From the NCBI GenBank assembly GCA_031256155.1, contig JAIRRD010000152.1, positions 1-7,669 on the forward strand: a DNA stretch of 7,669 nucleotides. Direction: 5' to 3'. The position numbers and the translations under genes are program-made. Shown piece after piece: positions 1 through 6,350 of the stretch (within the stretch, counting starts at the first letter, position 1; each line of letters opens with the position of its first letter). This DNA is from Holophagales bacterium (GTDB lineage Bacteria > Acidobacteriota > Holophagae > Holophagales > Holophagaceae). The notes under the pieces were generated by a model. The model saw only the letters and a list, made by a program, of their open reading frames with translations, searched no databases and was not told the origin of the DNA.

Positions 1-13
1 GCTAGAGGAAAAC

Positions 14-739
14 ATGACCTTTCTTGCTTCTACTTTCAACTTCGCACTGCTGTCGGGCAGCTCCTTTGGTCCCAAAGAAATTTGGGAAGCTGCTACCACC
101 TTCAATAAAGGCATCATAAGCCTTCTGCTGCTCTTATTGCTTTTGCAGATATACATTATGATTGAACGCCTGATGATGTACTATCAAGGTAGCACAGCTT
201 CCAAAAAATTCCTGAAACTCTTCATGGATACACTGCGGCGCGGCGATTTTGAAGCCGCCAAACGAGCCGCTACAACCCACAATAAGAGCCACGTTGCGCT
301 GGTTCTGAAACATGGATTGGACATTTTTCAATATGAAAAACAGCTTAAAGCCAGCAACGCTGAACACAATGCCATTCAGCCTGTTGAGCGCGCGATAATT
401 CGCGGTACTTCTGAGGTATCTGAGTTGTTAAAGAAGGGAATGAGTTCACTGGGAACAATCGCTTCCGCCTCCCCATTCGTCGGTCTGCTTGGTACTGTGT
501 GGGGCATTATTGCTGTGTTCTCCACCATTAAAGAGAAAGGCGCTGGTGACATCAATGTGCTGGCGGGGTCCATCGGTGAGGCTCTTGGCACAACCGCTCT
601 TGGTCTGGTTGTCGCTATTCCGGCTGTGTGGTTTTACAATATTCTCACAAACAAGCAGGATCAAACCATCGCTCAAATCAACAACTCCGCTTCACAGATG
701 ATTGATGAATTCATCCGCAGAGAGAGCCAGAAGAGTTAA
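14..739 (+). CDS. MotA/TolQ/ExbB family proton channel protein
   Basis: Inner-membrane stator/proton-channel subunit that works with ExbD/TolR partners to turn proton motive force into work across the envelope. The 241-residue product has a short N-terminal stretch, a leucine-rich membrane segment at about 33-52, a cytoplasmic loop of about 95 residues, then two more membrane segments at about 146-172 and 184-212. This is the ExbB/TolQ topology. The third-last motif region PFVGLLGTVWGI (154-165) and GTTALGLVVAIPA (192-204) are family signatures. T161 and T193/T194 correspond to the channel-lining threonines of ExbB. The start is supported by AGAGG at 4-8, five bases upstream. Two ExbD-type genes follow in the same direction, the first after 35 nt. 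The window begins at the ribosome binding site, so upstream operon members cannot be excluded. ExbB, TolQ and AglR cannot be told apart from sequence alone. Family assignment is very secure; the specific role is not. Confidence 0.93.
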   Translation: MTFLASTFNFALLSGSSFGPKEIWEAATTFNKGIISLLLLLLLLQIYIMIERLMMYYQGSTASKKFLKLFMDTLRRGDFEAAKRAATTHNKSHVALVLKHGLDIFQYEKQLKASNAEHNAIQPVERAIIRGTSEVSELLKKGMSSLGTIASASPFVGLLGTVWGIIAVFSTIKEKGAGDINVLAGSIGEALGTTALGLVVAIPAVWFYNILTNKQDQTIAQINNSASQMIDEFIRRESQKS

Positions 740-774
740 ACTCTCATTAACCACCTTAAAAAGGAGGAATATCC

Positions 775-1287
775 ATGGGTATGGATGTAGGTTCCAAAAA
801 GGGTGGGGTCAAAAGTGATATTAACGTCACGCCCCTGGTGGATATTGTGCTGGTGTTGCTGATTATCTTCATCGTACTTACACCCGCAATCAACAACGCA
901 GTGGCTTTACCCCTCTCAAAACACTCAATTAAACAGCAAGTAAATCCAAGTGAGAAATACCTGAGCTTGGTTCTAACCAGGTCTGAAGAAAAAGACCCTG
1001 TCACAGGTCTTTACAAAATGATGGATGTTCAAGTAGATGACAAAGACGCCAAGGACAAGAATGGCAATGCTCTTAAGTTTCATTTTGATAATAATGAACA
1101 GAGAGACCAGCTGATAGGTTTTGTCAAGGCTAATGTCGATCATTTGTACACGGATAAGCGCGTTTTCATCAAAGCCGATGCTAAACTTCCTTTCATCTAT
1201 GTCAATGAGCTTTTTCAGATTTGCCGTGAAGCCGGCGCCGATGAGGCTTCCATTGTCACATCAGAAGACAAGAGCGATAAGGATTGA
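775..1287 (+). CDS. ExbD/TolR family biopolymer transport protein, first copy
   Basis: Single-span partner of the upstream proton channel. The 170-residue protein has a short cytoplasmic N-terminus, the family signature NVTPLVDIVLVLLI at 17-30 with the proton-carrying aspartate D23, one membrane span at about 23-42, and a periplasmic domain. The periplasmic domain is longer than in typical ExbD (about 140 residues overall). It includes a charged, lysine/aspartate-rich loop at about 71-110 before the usual C-terminal fold (VFIKADAKLPF at 130-140). A strong Shine-Dalgarno, AAGGAGG at 761-767, lies seven bases before the ATG at 775. A second in-frame ATG at 781 is possible but worse spaced. The stop is separated from the next gene by only 3 nt, so translation is probably coupled. 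The family call is secure; the partner protein and cargo are unknown. Confidence 0.92.
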   Translation: MGMDVGSKKGGVKSDINVTPLVDIVLVLLIIFIVLTPAINNAVALPLSKHSIKQQVNPSEKYLSLVLTRSEEKDPVTGLYKMMDVQVDDKDAKDKNGNALKFHFDNNEQRDQLIGFVKANVDHLYTDKRVFIKADAKLPFIYVNELFQICREAGADEASIVTSEDKSDKD

Positions 1288-1290
1288 ACT

Positions 1291-1770
1291 ATGAGCGCAA
1301 AGACAGATATTAACGTTACCCCCCTTATTGACATTGTCCTGGTGCTTCTTATTGTCTTTATCATCATGGTTCCGGGTATGATGAAGTCGCTTCCAACAGT
1401 GATTCCTCAGATTCGTAAAGACAGTAACCCCACACCTCCAGACCCAAAAAATCCGCCACTGGTTTTGGAAATCAATCAAGACAACTCAATTGCGCTGAAC
1501 CAGACCCCTCTGGAAAACCTGAGGGATATCCCTGAACGCTTGGTTCCACTGGTCATGCTTCAGCCCGCTGGCACAAACATGAGAAAGGTTTTTCTCAGCG
1601 TTGATCGCGATGTGCCATACGACTGGGCCGTTCAAGTAATGGATCAGCTCAGACTGACGTCCGAAAGGGTTAAAAAAGAAACAAGAGAAAGCGGAGTCTG
1701 GGATGATCCAGAATTTGATGGCGGTGACACAAAACTCGTAATCAGAATTAAAAAGCGCCCAGGCGAATAA
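1291..1770 (+). CDS. ExbD/TolR family biopolymer transport protein, second copy
   Basis: Second ExbD-type subunit, 159 residues. It has a very short cytoplasmic N-terminus, the signature NVTPLIDIVLVLLIV at 8-22 with the key aspartate D14, a membrane span at about 14-31, and a proline-rich linker (about 44-56, TPPDPKNPP) leading into a periplasmic domain with the family segment VFLSVDRDVPY. Outside the signature it differs clearly from the first copy, so it is a divergent paralogue and not a recent duplicate. Its ribosome binding site AAGGA (1279-1283) lies inside the end of the preceding gene, seven bases before the ATG. It is the last gene of the unit; a terminator follows 17 nt after its stop. 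An ExbB with two unlike ExbD/TolR partners also occurs in AglRQS gliding motors, but gene order alone does not show that role here. Confidence 0.91.
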   Translation: MSAKTDINVTPLIDIVLVLLIVFIIMVPGMMKSLPTVIPQIRKDSNPTPPDPKNPPLVLEINQDNSIALNQTPLENLRDIPERLVPLVMLQPAGTNMRKVFLSVDRDVPYDWAVQVMDQLRLTSERVKKETRESGVWDDPEFDGGDTKLVIRIKKRPGE

Positions 1771-1786
1771 TTTTGCCCTGACCCTT

Positions 1787-1815
1787 AAAAAGGCCGCTCT
1801 ATGCGGCCTTTTTTT
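1787..1815. terminator. Intrinsic terminator between convergent genes, probably bidirectional
   Basis: A perfect 11-bp stem, AAAAAGGCCGC (1787-1797) and GCGGCCTTTTT (1803-1813), closes a five-base loop TCTAT. A run of seven T (1809-1815) follows on the plus strand. The complementary A run gives a five-U tail on the minus strand, so the same hairpin can end both the proton-channel operon and the convergent DUF512 gene. Confidence 0.88.
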
Positions 1816-1854
1816 ATATAGCGGGTTCAACTTATTGTGTTGAATCGGCTATAT
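1816..1854. repeat. Dispersed palindromic repeat, copy 1 (overlaps a gene 3' end)
   Basis: Arms ATATAGCGGGTTCAAC (1816-1831) and GTTGAATCGGCTATAT (1839-1854) flank a seven-base loop TTATTGT. 14 of 16 positions are complementary and one of the two mismatches is a G-T pair. The sequence is related to the copies at 3531-3570 and 7651-7669, differing mainly by an extra G and T-to-C changes in the arms. It abuts the T-run of the terminator on its left. Its loop and right arm encode the last residues and stop of the DUF512 protein on the minus strand. Confidence 0.75.
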
Positions 1855-3241
1855 TGAAAAGCATCTGCGAAAGGTTATCGCCGCTCAGTATTACTGGCAG
1901 TTTTAGTTTGGATTGCATTTCAGAAACCGTCGTATCGTCAAGAAACTGGTAAATATCCGCCGGTTTGGCATGGCCGCTTGAATCAGGCATAGCGCGAACT
2001 GACGCACTGGGAATAACAACTGCGTCCACAGTTGAGCCATCCGCAAAAAATTTATGTTTTTGAGCAGACTCCAGCAAGTCGTGTCCGCATAGCAGACCGG
2101 CAACAGTTACTGATGTGCCAAAAGCGCGGTTGGGAACCGCAGCGACTTTAATCTTTGAATCAACATACTGTTTCAGCAATTCGATGGTCTGTGAAAGGTA
2201 GGGAGCAAAGCTGGAACCTGTCAGGAGCAGCAACCGGAGTCCGGCAAAGTCTTTAGCTCTCACAGATTTAATAAAGCGTCGGCTGTGTTCCTGAAAGCGG
2301 CGTATCAGGCCCACACCGTTTTCTATTTGTGTCCAGTCCGATGAATAAAAATTTCGCCCAGGCAACGTAAGCCCGGCGCGTGTAAACCATTCATCCGCCA
2401 ATAGCAGCCAGGGTTCACCGTTCCATGCTTTAGCGAAACAGCGAGCCTCTTTTTTCCACCTGTTGACCCATTTTGCCGCATAGTCAGAGTCTATTTCCTG
2501 AACAAGCGGCAGATTCTGACGATGACCGGTGAGACCAACAGGGATGCAGGAAAGTGAAAGAATCCCACCCCTGCCATTCCCAGAGCCTGATGTCTGACAG
2601 GCTCTGCGCTCCCAGAGGTTTGTCACAGTGCGTTCCCATATTTCGCCATCGTTAAAGCCGGGCGCAATCACCACCTGGGTGTGTATTTCAATACCACCAT
2701 CAATCAGATGGTCTATTTTACTAAGAATGTCACCATGTTTTGTATTACCCACAACGCGGGCTCTGGCAGCCGGATCAGTGGCATGAACTGAAACATGTAT
2801 GGGGCTTAAGCCTTCTCTGATAATCCGATTTAATTCATCATTATCTGAATTTGAAAGTGTAGTGAAATGTCCATATAAAAAAGAAAGGCGAATATCCTCA
2901 TCTTTCAGATACAAACTTTTACGGAAGCCCTGAGGCATCTGATGGACAAAGCAGAAAACGCAGTTTTGCCTGCAAACTTTGATTTTGTCCTGCGCCAGAC
3001 TGATACCCAGCGCGTCTCCGCCATTTTCCAATTCAACTCTTAGCAAATTGCCATTGGGCTTTTCTACCATGACTTCCGTAAAATCACGCTGGCTTACCAG
3101 AAATTGATAATTCAGATGGTCAAGAACAGCTTCGCCATTAATCTCCAGTAATTTATCACCCCGCGATATACCTGCGGTTTCAGCAAGGCTATCCGGTACT
3201 ATCGCAATTATCTTAATTCCACCGTGTCTGGGTACCAACAT
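1832..3241 (-). CDS. PDZ / radical-SAM-like / DUF512 domain protein
   Basis: A 469-residue protein of the family with an N-terminal PDZ-like domain, a radical-SAM-type Fe-S core and a C-terminal DUF512 domain; the reaction is unknown. Numbered from the ATG at 3241, the PDZ segment is about 7-48 (VPDSLAETAGISRGDKLLEI). A CX3CX2C cluster, C90, C94 and C97, matches the radical SAM [4Fe-4S] motif. It is followed by barrel-like segments (IHVSVHATDP, THTQVV-like strands, IPVGLTGHR). The DUF512 part carries ADEWFTRAG (about 282-290), ENGVG (307-311) and AFGTSVTVAGLLCGHDL (373-389), all typical. The frame extends to a TTG at 3310, but those 23 extra residues are absent from the family as I know it, so ATG 3241 is preferred; its upstream AGGCG is only a weak ribosome binding site. 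The gene is monocistronic and convergent with the ExbB/ExbD unit. Its final seven codons lie in a palindromic repeat. Confidence 0.85.
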   Translation of the reverse strand: MLVPRHGGIKIIAIVPDSLAETAGISRGDKLLEINGEAVLDHLNYQFLVSQRDFTEVMVEKPNGNLLRVELENGGDALGISLAQDKIKVCRQNCVFCFVHQMPQGFRKSLYLKDEDIRLSFLYGHFTTLSNSDNDELNRIIREGLSPIHVSVHATDPAARARVVGNTKHGDILSKIDHLIDGGIEIHTQVVIAPGFNDGEIWERTVTNLWERRACQTSGSGNGRGGILSLSCIPVGLTGHRQNLPLVQEIDSDYAAKWVNRWKKEARCFAKAWNGEPWLLLADEWFTRAGLTLPGRNFYSSDWTQIENGVGLIRRFQEHSRRFIKSVRAKDFAGLRLLLLTGSSFAPYLSQTIELLKQYVDSKIKVAAVPNRAFGTSVTVAGLLCGHDLLESAQKHKFFADGSTVDAVVIPSASVRAMPDSSGHAKPADIYQFLDDTTVSEMQSKLKLPVILSGDNLSQMLFNIADSTQ

Positions 3242-3340
3242 CAATAAACGCCTGATGCAAAGACACGTCAGTATAGCAACTCCATGCAAAATGGCACTAA
3301 ATAATTGCAAAAAACCTTAACCATTTAGTGGATTATTGCT

Positions 3341-3349
3341 TTTATAGCA
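3341..3349 (-). promoter_or_regulatory. Possible extended -10 promoter for the DUF512 gene
   Basis: Read on the minus strand this is TGCTATAAA, an extended -10 (TGn followed by TATAAA). It would start transcription near 3334, about 90 bases before the preferred ATG. No convincing -35 is seen, which extended -10 promoters can tolerate. It overlaps the left end of the 139-bp repeat element, so the element may have supplied the promoter. Tentative. Confidence 0.25.
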
Positions 3350-3481
3350 ATTCCCTTTGGGAATGGCACGGAGTGCCTAGGCTACGCCGAGAGTGGACGA
3401 GTTGCCACAGGCGGGGAGCGAAACGGAAAGTGCAGCCACAAACTGCGGACATAAAGGAGAATCAATTGTGGAACCGCTATA
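3343..3481. repeat. 139-bp MITE-like element with imperfect terminal inverted repeats
   Basis: The left end TATAGCAATTCC (3343-3354) and right end GGAACCGCTATA (3470-3481) are inverted repeats matching at 10 of 12 positions. The interior is rich in small hairpins. On the left are three consecutive three-base-loop hairpins: ATTCCC-TTT-GGGAAT (3350-3364), GGCAC-GGA-GTGCC (3365-3377) and GGC-TAC-GCC (3380-3388). Further in are GTGG/CCAC (3393-3408) and GCAG/CTGC (3432-3446). TATAGCAATT occurs again directly at 3478-3487, overlapping the right end. No transposase is encoded. The ends share the TATAGC/GCTATA tips of the palindromic repeat, which suggests related families. It could instead be a structured small RNA; the sequence alone does not decide. 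Confidence 0.5.
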
Positions 3482-3530
3482 GCAATTTGTGCTTTCATAG
3501 TCCATCTACGGCGAGCCAAGCCCCATGGGC

Positions 3531-3570
3531 ATTATAGCGGTTTAACTCATTGTAGTTAAACCGCTATAAT
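3531..3570. repeat. Dispersed palindromic repeat, copy 2 (perfect)
   Basis: A perfect 17-bp inverted repeat, ATTATAGCGGTTTAACT (3531-3547) and its exact complement (3554-3570), encloses a six-base loop CATTGT. It shares TATAGCGGTTTAACT exactly with the partial copy at the right window edge, and its overall design and loop with copy 1. It lies between divergent genes, with no T-run after either arm, so it is not a standard terminator. Confidence 0.85.
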
Positions 3571-3763
3571 AAGTTTAGGTACTTACAAAATTCAGCTTTG
3601 CGTCTGCTCCCGACACTCTGTATATTTAATTTTGCAGACATCATGAATAAATTTAATACTATTAAATATTTTTTGCATATGATTTGCAAAAAATTTTCAA
3701 ACTTTAATTATAACTCGCTTAATATGGATTTTTTTAGCTACTGCAATTGCATTTTCAAGATAA

Positions 3764-3796
3764 CAGTTCATTTTTTTGAAGCTGAACTGCTATGCT
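3764..3796 (+). promoter_or_regulatory. Candidate dsr promoter with overlapping inverted-repeat operator
   Basis: TGCTATGCT (3788-3796) fits an extended -10 (TGn + TATGCT). TTCATT (3767-3772), 18 bases upstream of TATGCT, is a weak -35. Overlapping this is an inverted repeat, CAGTTCA (3764-3770) and TGAACTG (3783-3789), with a 12-base spacer, positioned where a dimeric regulator would cover both promoter elements. Transcription would begin near 3803, leaving a leader of about 100 bases before dsrC. Inferred from sequence pattern only. Confidence 0.35.
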
Positions 3797-3892
3797 AGGA
3801 TTTGTCTGTAAATCACGGTTGTGTATTGTTTGCAGGCGGGTTTTGCCCACAGGCACTTACCTTAATAAATATGAGGCCGTCAAACATTCATT

Positions 3893-3898
3893 AAGGAG
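3893..3898 (+). promoter_or_regulatory. Ribosome binding site that fixes the dsrC start
   Basis: AAGGAG lies seven bases before the ATG at 3906. The open frame continues upstream to an ATG at 3792, but that ATG has no comparable site and falls inside the candidate -10 element. The family also begins at the 3906 methionine. Confidence 0.8.
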
Positions 3899-3905
3899 TA
3901 TTGTA

Positions 3906-4226
3906 ATGGCAACAATTGATTTCAAGGGAACATGCATAGAACTAAACGAGGAAGGTTTTCTCGTTGATCCAGGTATTTGGAATGAAGAGCTTGCATTGGT
4001 TTTGGCCAAACATGAAGAAGGCTTGGAAGAATTAACGGAAGAGCATTGGGCTGTCATCAAATACATCCGGTCATATTTTGAGGAAAAACAGTCCGCTCCA
4101 ATGGTTCGTGCAGTTTGCAAAGGCTCTGGCATCAGACTTCAGCAGATATACGACCTGTTCCCCAGCGGACCGGCAAAAGGTGCATGTAAACTGGCCGGTC
4201 TGCCCAAGCCTGATGGCTGCGTTTAG
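3906..4226 (+). CDS. dsrC: Sulfur relay protein DsrC
   Basis: Small cytoplasmic protein that carries sulfur on C-terminal cysteines. In sulfite-reducing organisms it forms a trisulfide at DsrAB that is then reduced by DsrMK; in sulfur oxidisers it works in the opposite direction. The 106-residue length is standard. The conserved core APMVRAVCKGSG (64-75) and the C-terminal arm FPSGPAKGACKLAG...CV are present. Both redox cysteines are there: C94 and the penultimate C105, eleven residues apart, as in true DsrC; TusE-type relatives generally lack the first. Two further cysteines, C10 and C71, are not part of that motif. A seven-base-spaced AAGGAG precedes the ATG. The stop codon overlaps the AGAGG site of dsrM, eight bases upstream of the next start, so the genes are almost certainly cotranscribed. 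Identification is very secure; the direction of sulfur flow is unknown here. Confidence 0.95.
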   Translation: MATIDFKGTCIELNEEGFLVDPGIWNEELALVLAKHEEGLEELTEEHWAVIKYIRSYFEEKQSAPMVRAVCKGSGIRLQQIYDLFPSGPAKGACKLAGLPKPDGCV

Positions 4227-4234
4227 AGGCACGC

Positions 4235-4912
4235 ATGACTTATCTGGATGTTTTTCTGTGCTGCTTAATTTTGGCAACTATTGTTTGGGCCAAGTGCGGG
4301 TTGTTATTCATGTGGCTCCGCACAAAATATTTTGGCAAGCGGAAGCTGTTTGCCGCCCCCGCCGGCACTCCTTGCGGCGGTGCCATTTATGCTTTCACAA
4401 AAGGTATGATGCCCTGGGCAAAAGAGAGCGTGCGTGAACATCTGCTCAGTTATGCGCTGGGCATAGCGTATCACGCAGGTATTTTTACTGCCCTTGTAGT
4501 TTTGGTGATGTACACCGTTGGCTCCTATTGGCCAGCTATACGTAACATTCCCGCTATTTTTATCTACATCATCATCCCGCTGCTGCTGATTGCCGGTGCC
4601 ATTGGCGGCATTTCACTTTTTATAAAGCGATTGCTGGATGCTACACTGCGAGGTATCTCCTGTCCTGACGATTATATTTCAAATTTTATGGCGACAACTT
4701 TTACGGCTCTCGCGCTTGCCTCACTGATAATGCAACGACTCTGGGTATCAAGATTGTGGTTTGTTTCCGCGATTATTCTCTTTGCCTACATACCATTTAG
4801 TAAAATAAGGCACTGCCTTTTCTTCTTTATTACCCGGTACAACTTTGGCGCTTTCTTTGGCTACCGAGGCTGTATGCCCCCAAACCGAGACAATGGCTGT
4901 AAGCTTTTTTGA
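4235..4912 (+). CDS. dsrM: DsrM-like membrane cytochrome b (quinone-reactive subunit)
   Basis: Membrane subunit that should exchange electrons between the quinone pool and DsrK through heme b; it belongs to the NarI/HdrE-like group. The 225-residue product has about five hydrophobic segments: roughly 4-28, 66-95, 107-131, 150-167 and 172-190. Histidines H69 and H80 at the start of the second segment and H193 just after the last (SKIRH) are candidate heme ligands. These are the only histidines, one short of the four that ligate two hemes in NarI. The C-terminal FGAFFGYRG ending resembles the cytoplasmic tail of this family. The start is supported by AGAGG at 4225-4229, overlapping the dsrC stop. 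dsrK follows after 15 nt. DsrM is named chiefly from its fold plus its position between dsrC and dsrK; other heterodisulfide-reductase-linked cytochromes (TmcC, HdrE) are similar. Confidence 0.82.
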   Translation: MTYLDVFLCCLILATIVWAKCGLLFMWLRTKYFGKRKLFAAPAGTPCGGAIYAFTKGMMPWAKESVREHLLSYALGIAYHAGIFTALVVLVMYTVGSYWPAIRNIPAIFIYIIIPLLLIAGAIGGISLFIKRLLDATLRGISCPDDYISNFMATTFTALALASLIMQRLWVSRLWFVSAIILFAYIPFSKIRHCLFFFITRYNFGAFFGYRGCMPPNRDNGCKLF

Positions 4913-4927
4913 AACCGTGAGGTCTAT

Positions 4928-6250
4928 GTGTCTGAATTAGACGAGCTGGAAGTAAAGCTGAAAGCCCTTACAGAGGCTGAGATTGAATCCGGTCTGGATG
5001 TCTTTAAGTCTAAGCTGAGAGAAGCCGAAGTCAGTTACCTGAACTCGTGCGTACACTGTGGACTTTGCGCGAATAGCTGTCACTACAACCGCGCTATGCC
5101 GGAACTGGAGAATGTACCTGCCCGTAAGCTGGAACATATTGTGTCAGTATTCAAGTCCAAATTTACAACCATAGGGCGCATAGCCCCCGGCCTTGTTGGT
5201 GCCAGGCCATTTAATCGTGAAATGATACGCGCCTGGGTAGATGCTGTTTTTGGCCGCTGTTCCCTTTGCGGCCGTTGTTCAATTAATTGCACCATCGGCA
5301 TTCCCATGCCGAGCTTGTTCAGAGCCGCCCGCGCCTCGCTGGCCTCAATGGGACTGGTGCCTTCCGACTTGCAGGCAACCGTTGACAACAGCCTCAAATA
5401 CGGCAACAACATGGCCATAGAGAAAGAAGAATGGGTTGAAACCGTTGAATGGATTGAAGAAGAACTCCAGGCGGAAGTCGAAGATACCGAGGCCAGACTC
5501 CCCCTTGATAAAGTCGGCGCAAAATATCTCTTTACCGTGAATCCGCGCGAAGCCAAATTCTTTCCCCTCTCATTGCAGGCAAGTGCCAAAGTATTCTGGG
5601 CCGCAAAAGAAGATTGGACAATGGCCAGCGATGCTGGCTGGGATCTCACAAATTACGGCATTTTCAACTGCAATGACGATCAGGCGGGCGCTATTATCAG
5701 TAACCTGACTAACGCTATGGAGCGATTGAAGTGCAAAGTGCTGGTTATTGGCGAATGTGGCCACGGATACCAAAGTGCGCGCTGGATGGGACCCGAATGG
5801 CTCAAAAAACACTTTCCATATCCGGTGATTAGCTTTTTAGAGCTTATGTATGAGTATCTGGAACAGGGCCGCCTAAATGTTGACCCAAACAAAAACACTC
5901 AGTTAGTCACATTGCATGACCCATGCAATCTGGTTCGTCATGGCGGAATCCTTGAACCACAGCGGCGCATACTACGGCGCGTAGTAAATAATTTTGCTGA
6001 AATGACACCATATGGCCACGAAAACTACTGCTGCGGCGGTGGCGGCGGCCAGCTTTCTATGGGCAAGTACAAATCCAGACGCTTGAAAGCTGGCAGTGTA
6101 AAGGCCAGTCAAATCAGCAGTTCAAAGGCAAAAATCGTAGCAACTCCCTGCCACAACTGCGTAGATCAGCTAATGGAGCTAAATAAGGAATACTCCCTCA
6201 AGATTCAAATAAAGACTGTCGCAGAGCTTGTTGCCAACGCGATAGTATGA
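4928..6250 (+). CDS. dsrK: DsrK-like iron-sulfur protein (heterodisulfide reductase family)
   Basis: Predicted cytoplasmic catalytic subunit of the DsrMK complex, related to HdrD; it acts on the DsrC disulfide/trisulfide. The 440-residue protein has two classical [4Fe-4S] motifs near the N-terminus, C41-C44-C47-C51 (CVHCGLCANSC) and C111-C114-C117-C121 (CSLCGRCSINC). The C-terminal half has one complete CCG domain: C333 (HDPCN), C368-C369 (YCCGGGGG), and C408/C411 (PCHNC). That domain binds the unusual catalytic cluster in the HdrB/HdrD family. The region around 248-277 (FNCND, GECGHGY) keeps cysteines but not a second full CCG motif, as expected for DsrK. No membrane segment is seen, so it should dock on DsrM. 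Translation starts at GTG 4928 with GAGG (4919-4922) five bases upstream; the ATG two bases earlier is out of frame and stops at once. Residues 165-195 are strikingly acidic. Confidence 0.9.
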   Translation: MSELDELEVKLKALTEAEIESGLDVFKSKLREAEVSYLNSCVHCGLCANSCHYNRAMPELENVPARKLEHIVSVFKSKFTTIGRIAPGLVGARPFNREMIRAWVDAVFGRCSLCGRCSINCTIGIPMPSLFRAARASLASMGLVPSDLQATVDNSLKYGNNMAIEKEEWVETVEWIEEELQAEVEDTEARLPLDKVGAKYLFTVNPREAKFFPLSLQASAKVFWAAKEDWTMASDAGWDLTNYGIFNCNDDQAGAIISNLTNAMERLKCKVLVIGECGHGYQSARWMGPEWLKKHFPYPVISFLELMYEYLEQGRLNVDPNKNTQLVTLHDPCNLVRHGGILEPQRRILRRVVNNFAEMTPYGHENYCCGGGGGQLSMGKYKSRRLKAGSVKASQISSSKAKIVATPCHNCVDQLMELNKEYSLKIQIKTVAELVANAIV

Positions 6251-6344
6251 ATTGTAAAACTAATTTTGCAGCCACGATTTCTGTGCCAATGTCTCTCCAA
6301 TCTCCCTCAGGGTCGGCAACTTCATTGCACCACAGGCCTGTACG

Positions 6345-6350
6345 AAAGGA
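6345..6350 (+). promoter_or_regulatory. Ribosome binding site of the cysteine desulfurase gene
   Basis: AAAGGA lies six bases before the ATG at 6357 and favours that start. A second in-frame ATG at 6396 has GGAAG seven bases upstream and would begin the protein at MIYLDNGAT, the usual family N-terminus, so the 13-residue extension is uncertain. Confidence 0.55.

Larger units (their letters stand above)
3311..3905. other. Long non-coding region: repeats, then AT-rich promoter region
   Basis: About 595 bases separate the divergent DUF512 and dsrC genes. From left to right it holds a hairpin-rich 139-bp element (3343-3481), a short unassigned stretch (3488-3530), a perfect palindrome (3531-3570), and a strongly AT-rich stretch (about 3600-3780) that leads into the dsrC promoter region. 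One weak sigma70-like pair lies inside the AT-rich part: TTGCAG (3632-3637), 17 bases, AATACT (3655-3660). The open frames here have no recognisable product and low-complexity or repeat-derived composition. I see no tRNA or known structured RNA. Confidence 0.6.

Noticed and set aside
3328..3537. 69-codon open frame on the plus strand
   Set aside because: It runs through the hairpin-rich repeat element and into the palindrome, has no clear ribosome binding site, and its product resembles translated repeats, not a protein domain.
1816..3570. CRISPR-like array from the repeated palindromes
   Set aside because: The copies are hundreds to thousands of bases apart, in unlike contexts and of variable sequence; there are no regular spacers and no cas genes.
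3598..3798. 66-codon open frame on the plus strand
   Set aside because: Product is a biased Phe/Asn/Lys-rich string expected from AT-rich DNA, with no ribosome binding site; the stretch is better read as a promoter region.
3792..3905. 38-residue N-terminal extension of DsrC
   Set aside because: The upstream ATG lies in the candidate -10 element, lacks a Shine-Dalgarno, and the family starts at the methionine at 3906, which has AAGGAG seven bases before it.
4860..4930. Frameshift truncating DsrM before dsrK
   Set aside because: The FGAFFGYRG tail is a plausible natural end, the stop lies 15 nt before a GTG with a good ribosome binding site, and no continuation of DsrM is seen in other frames.
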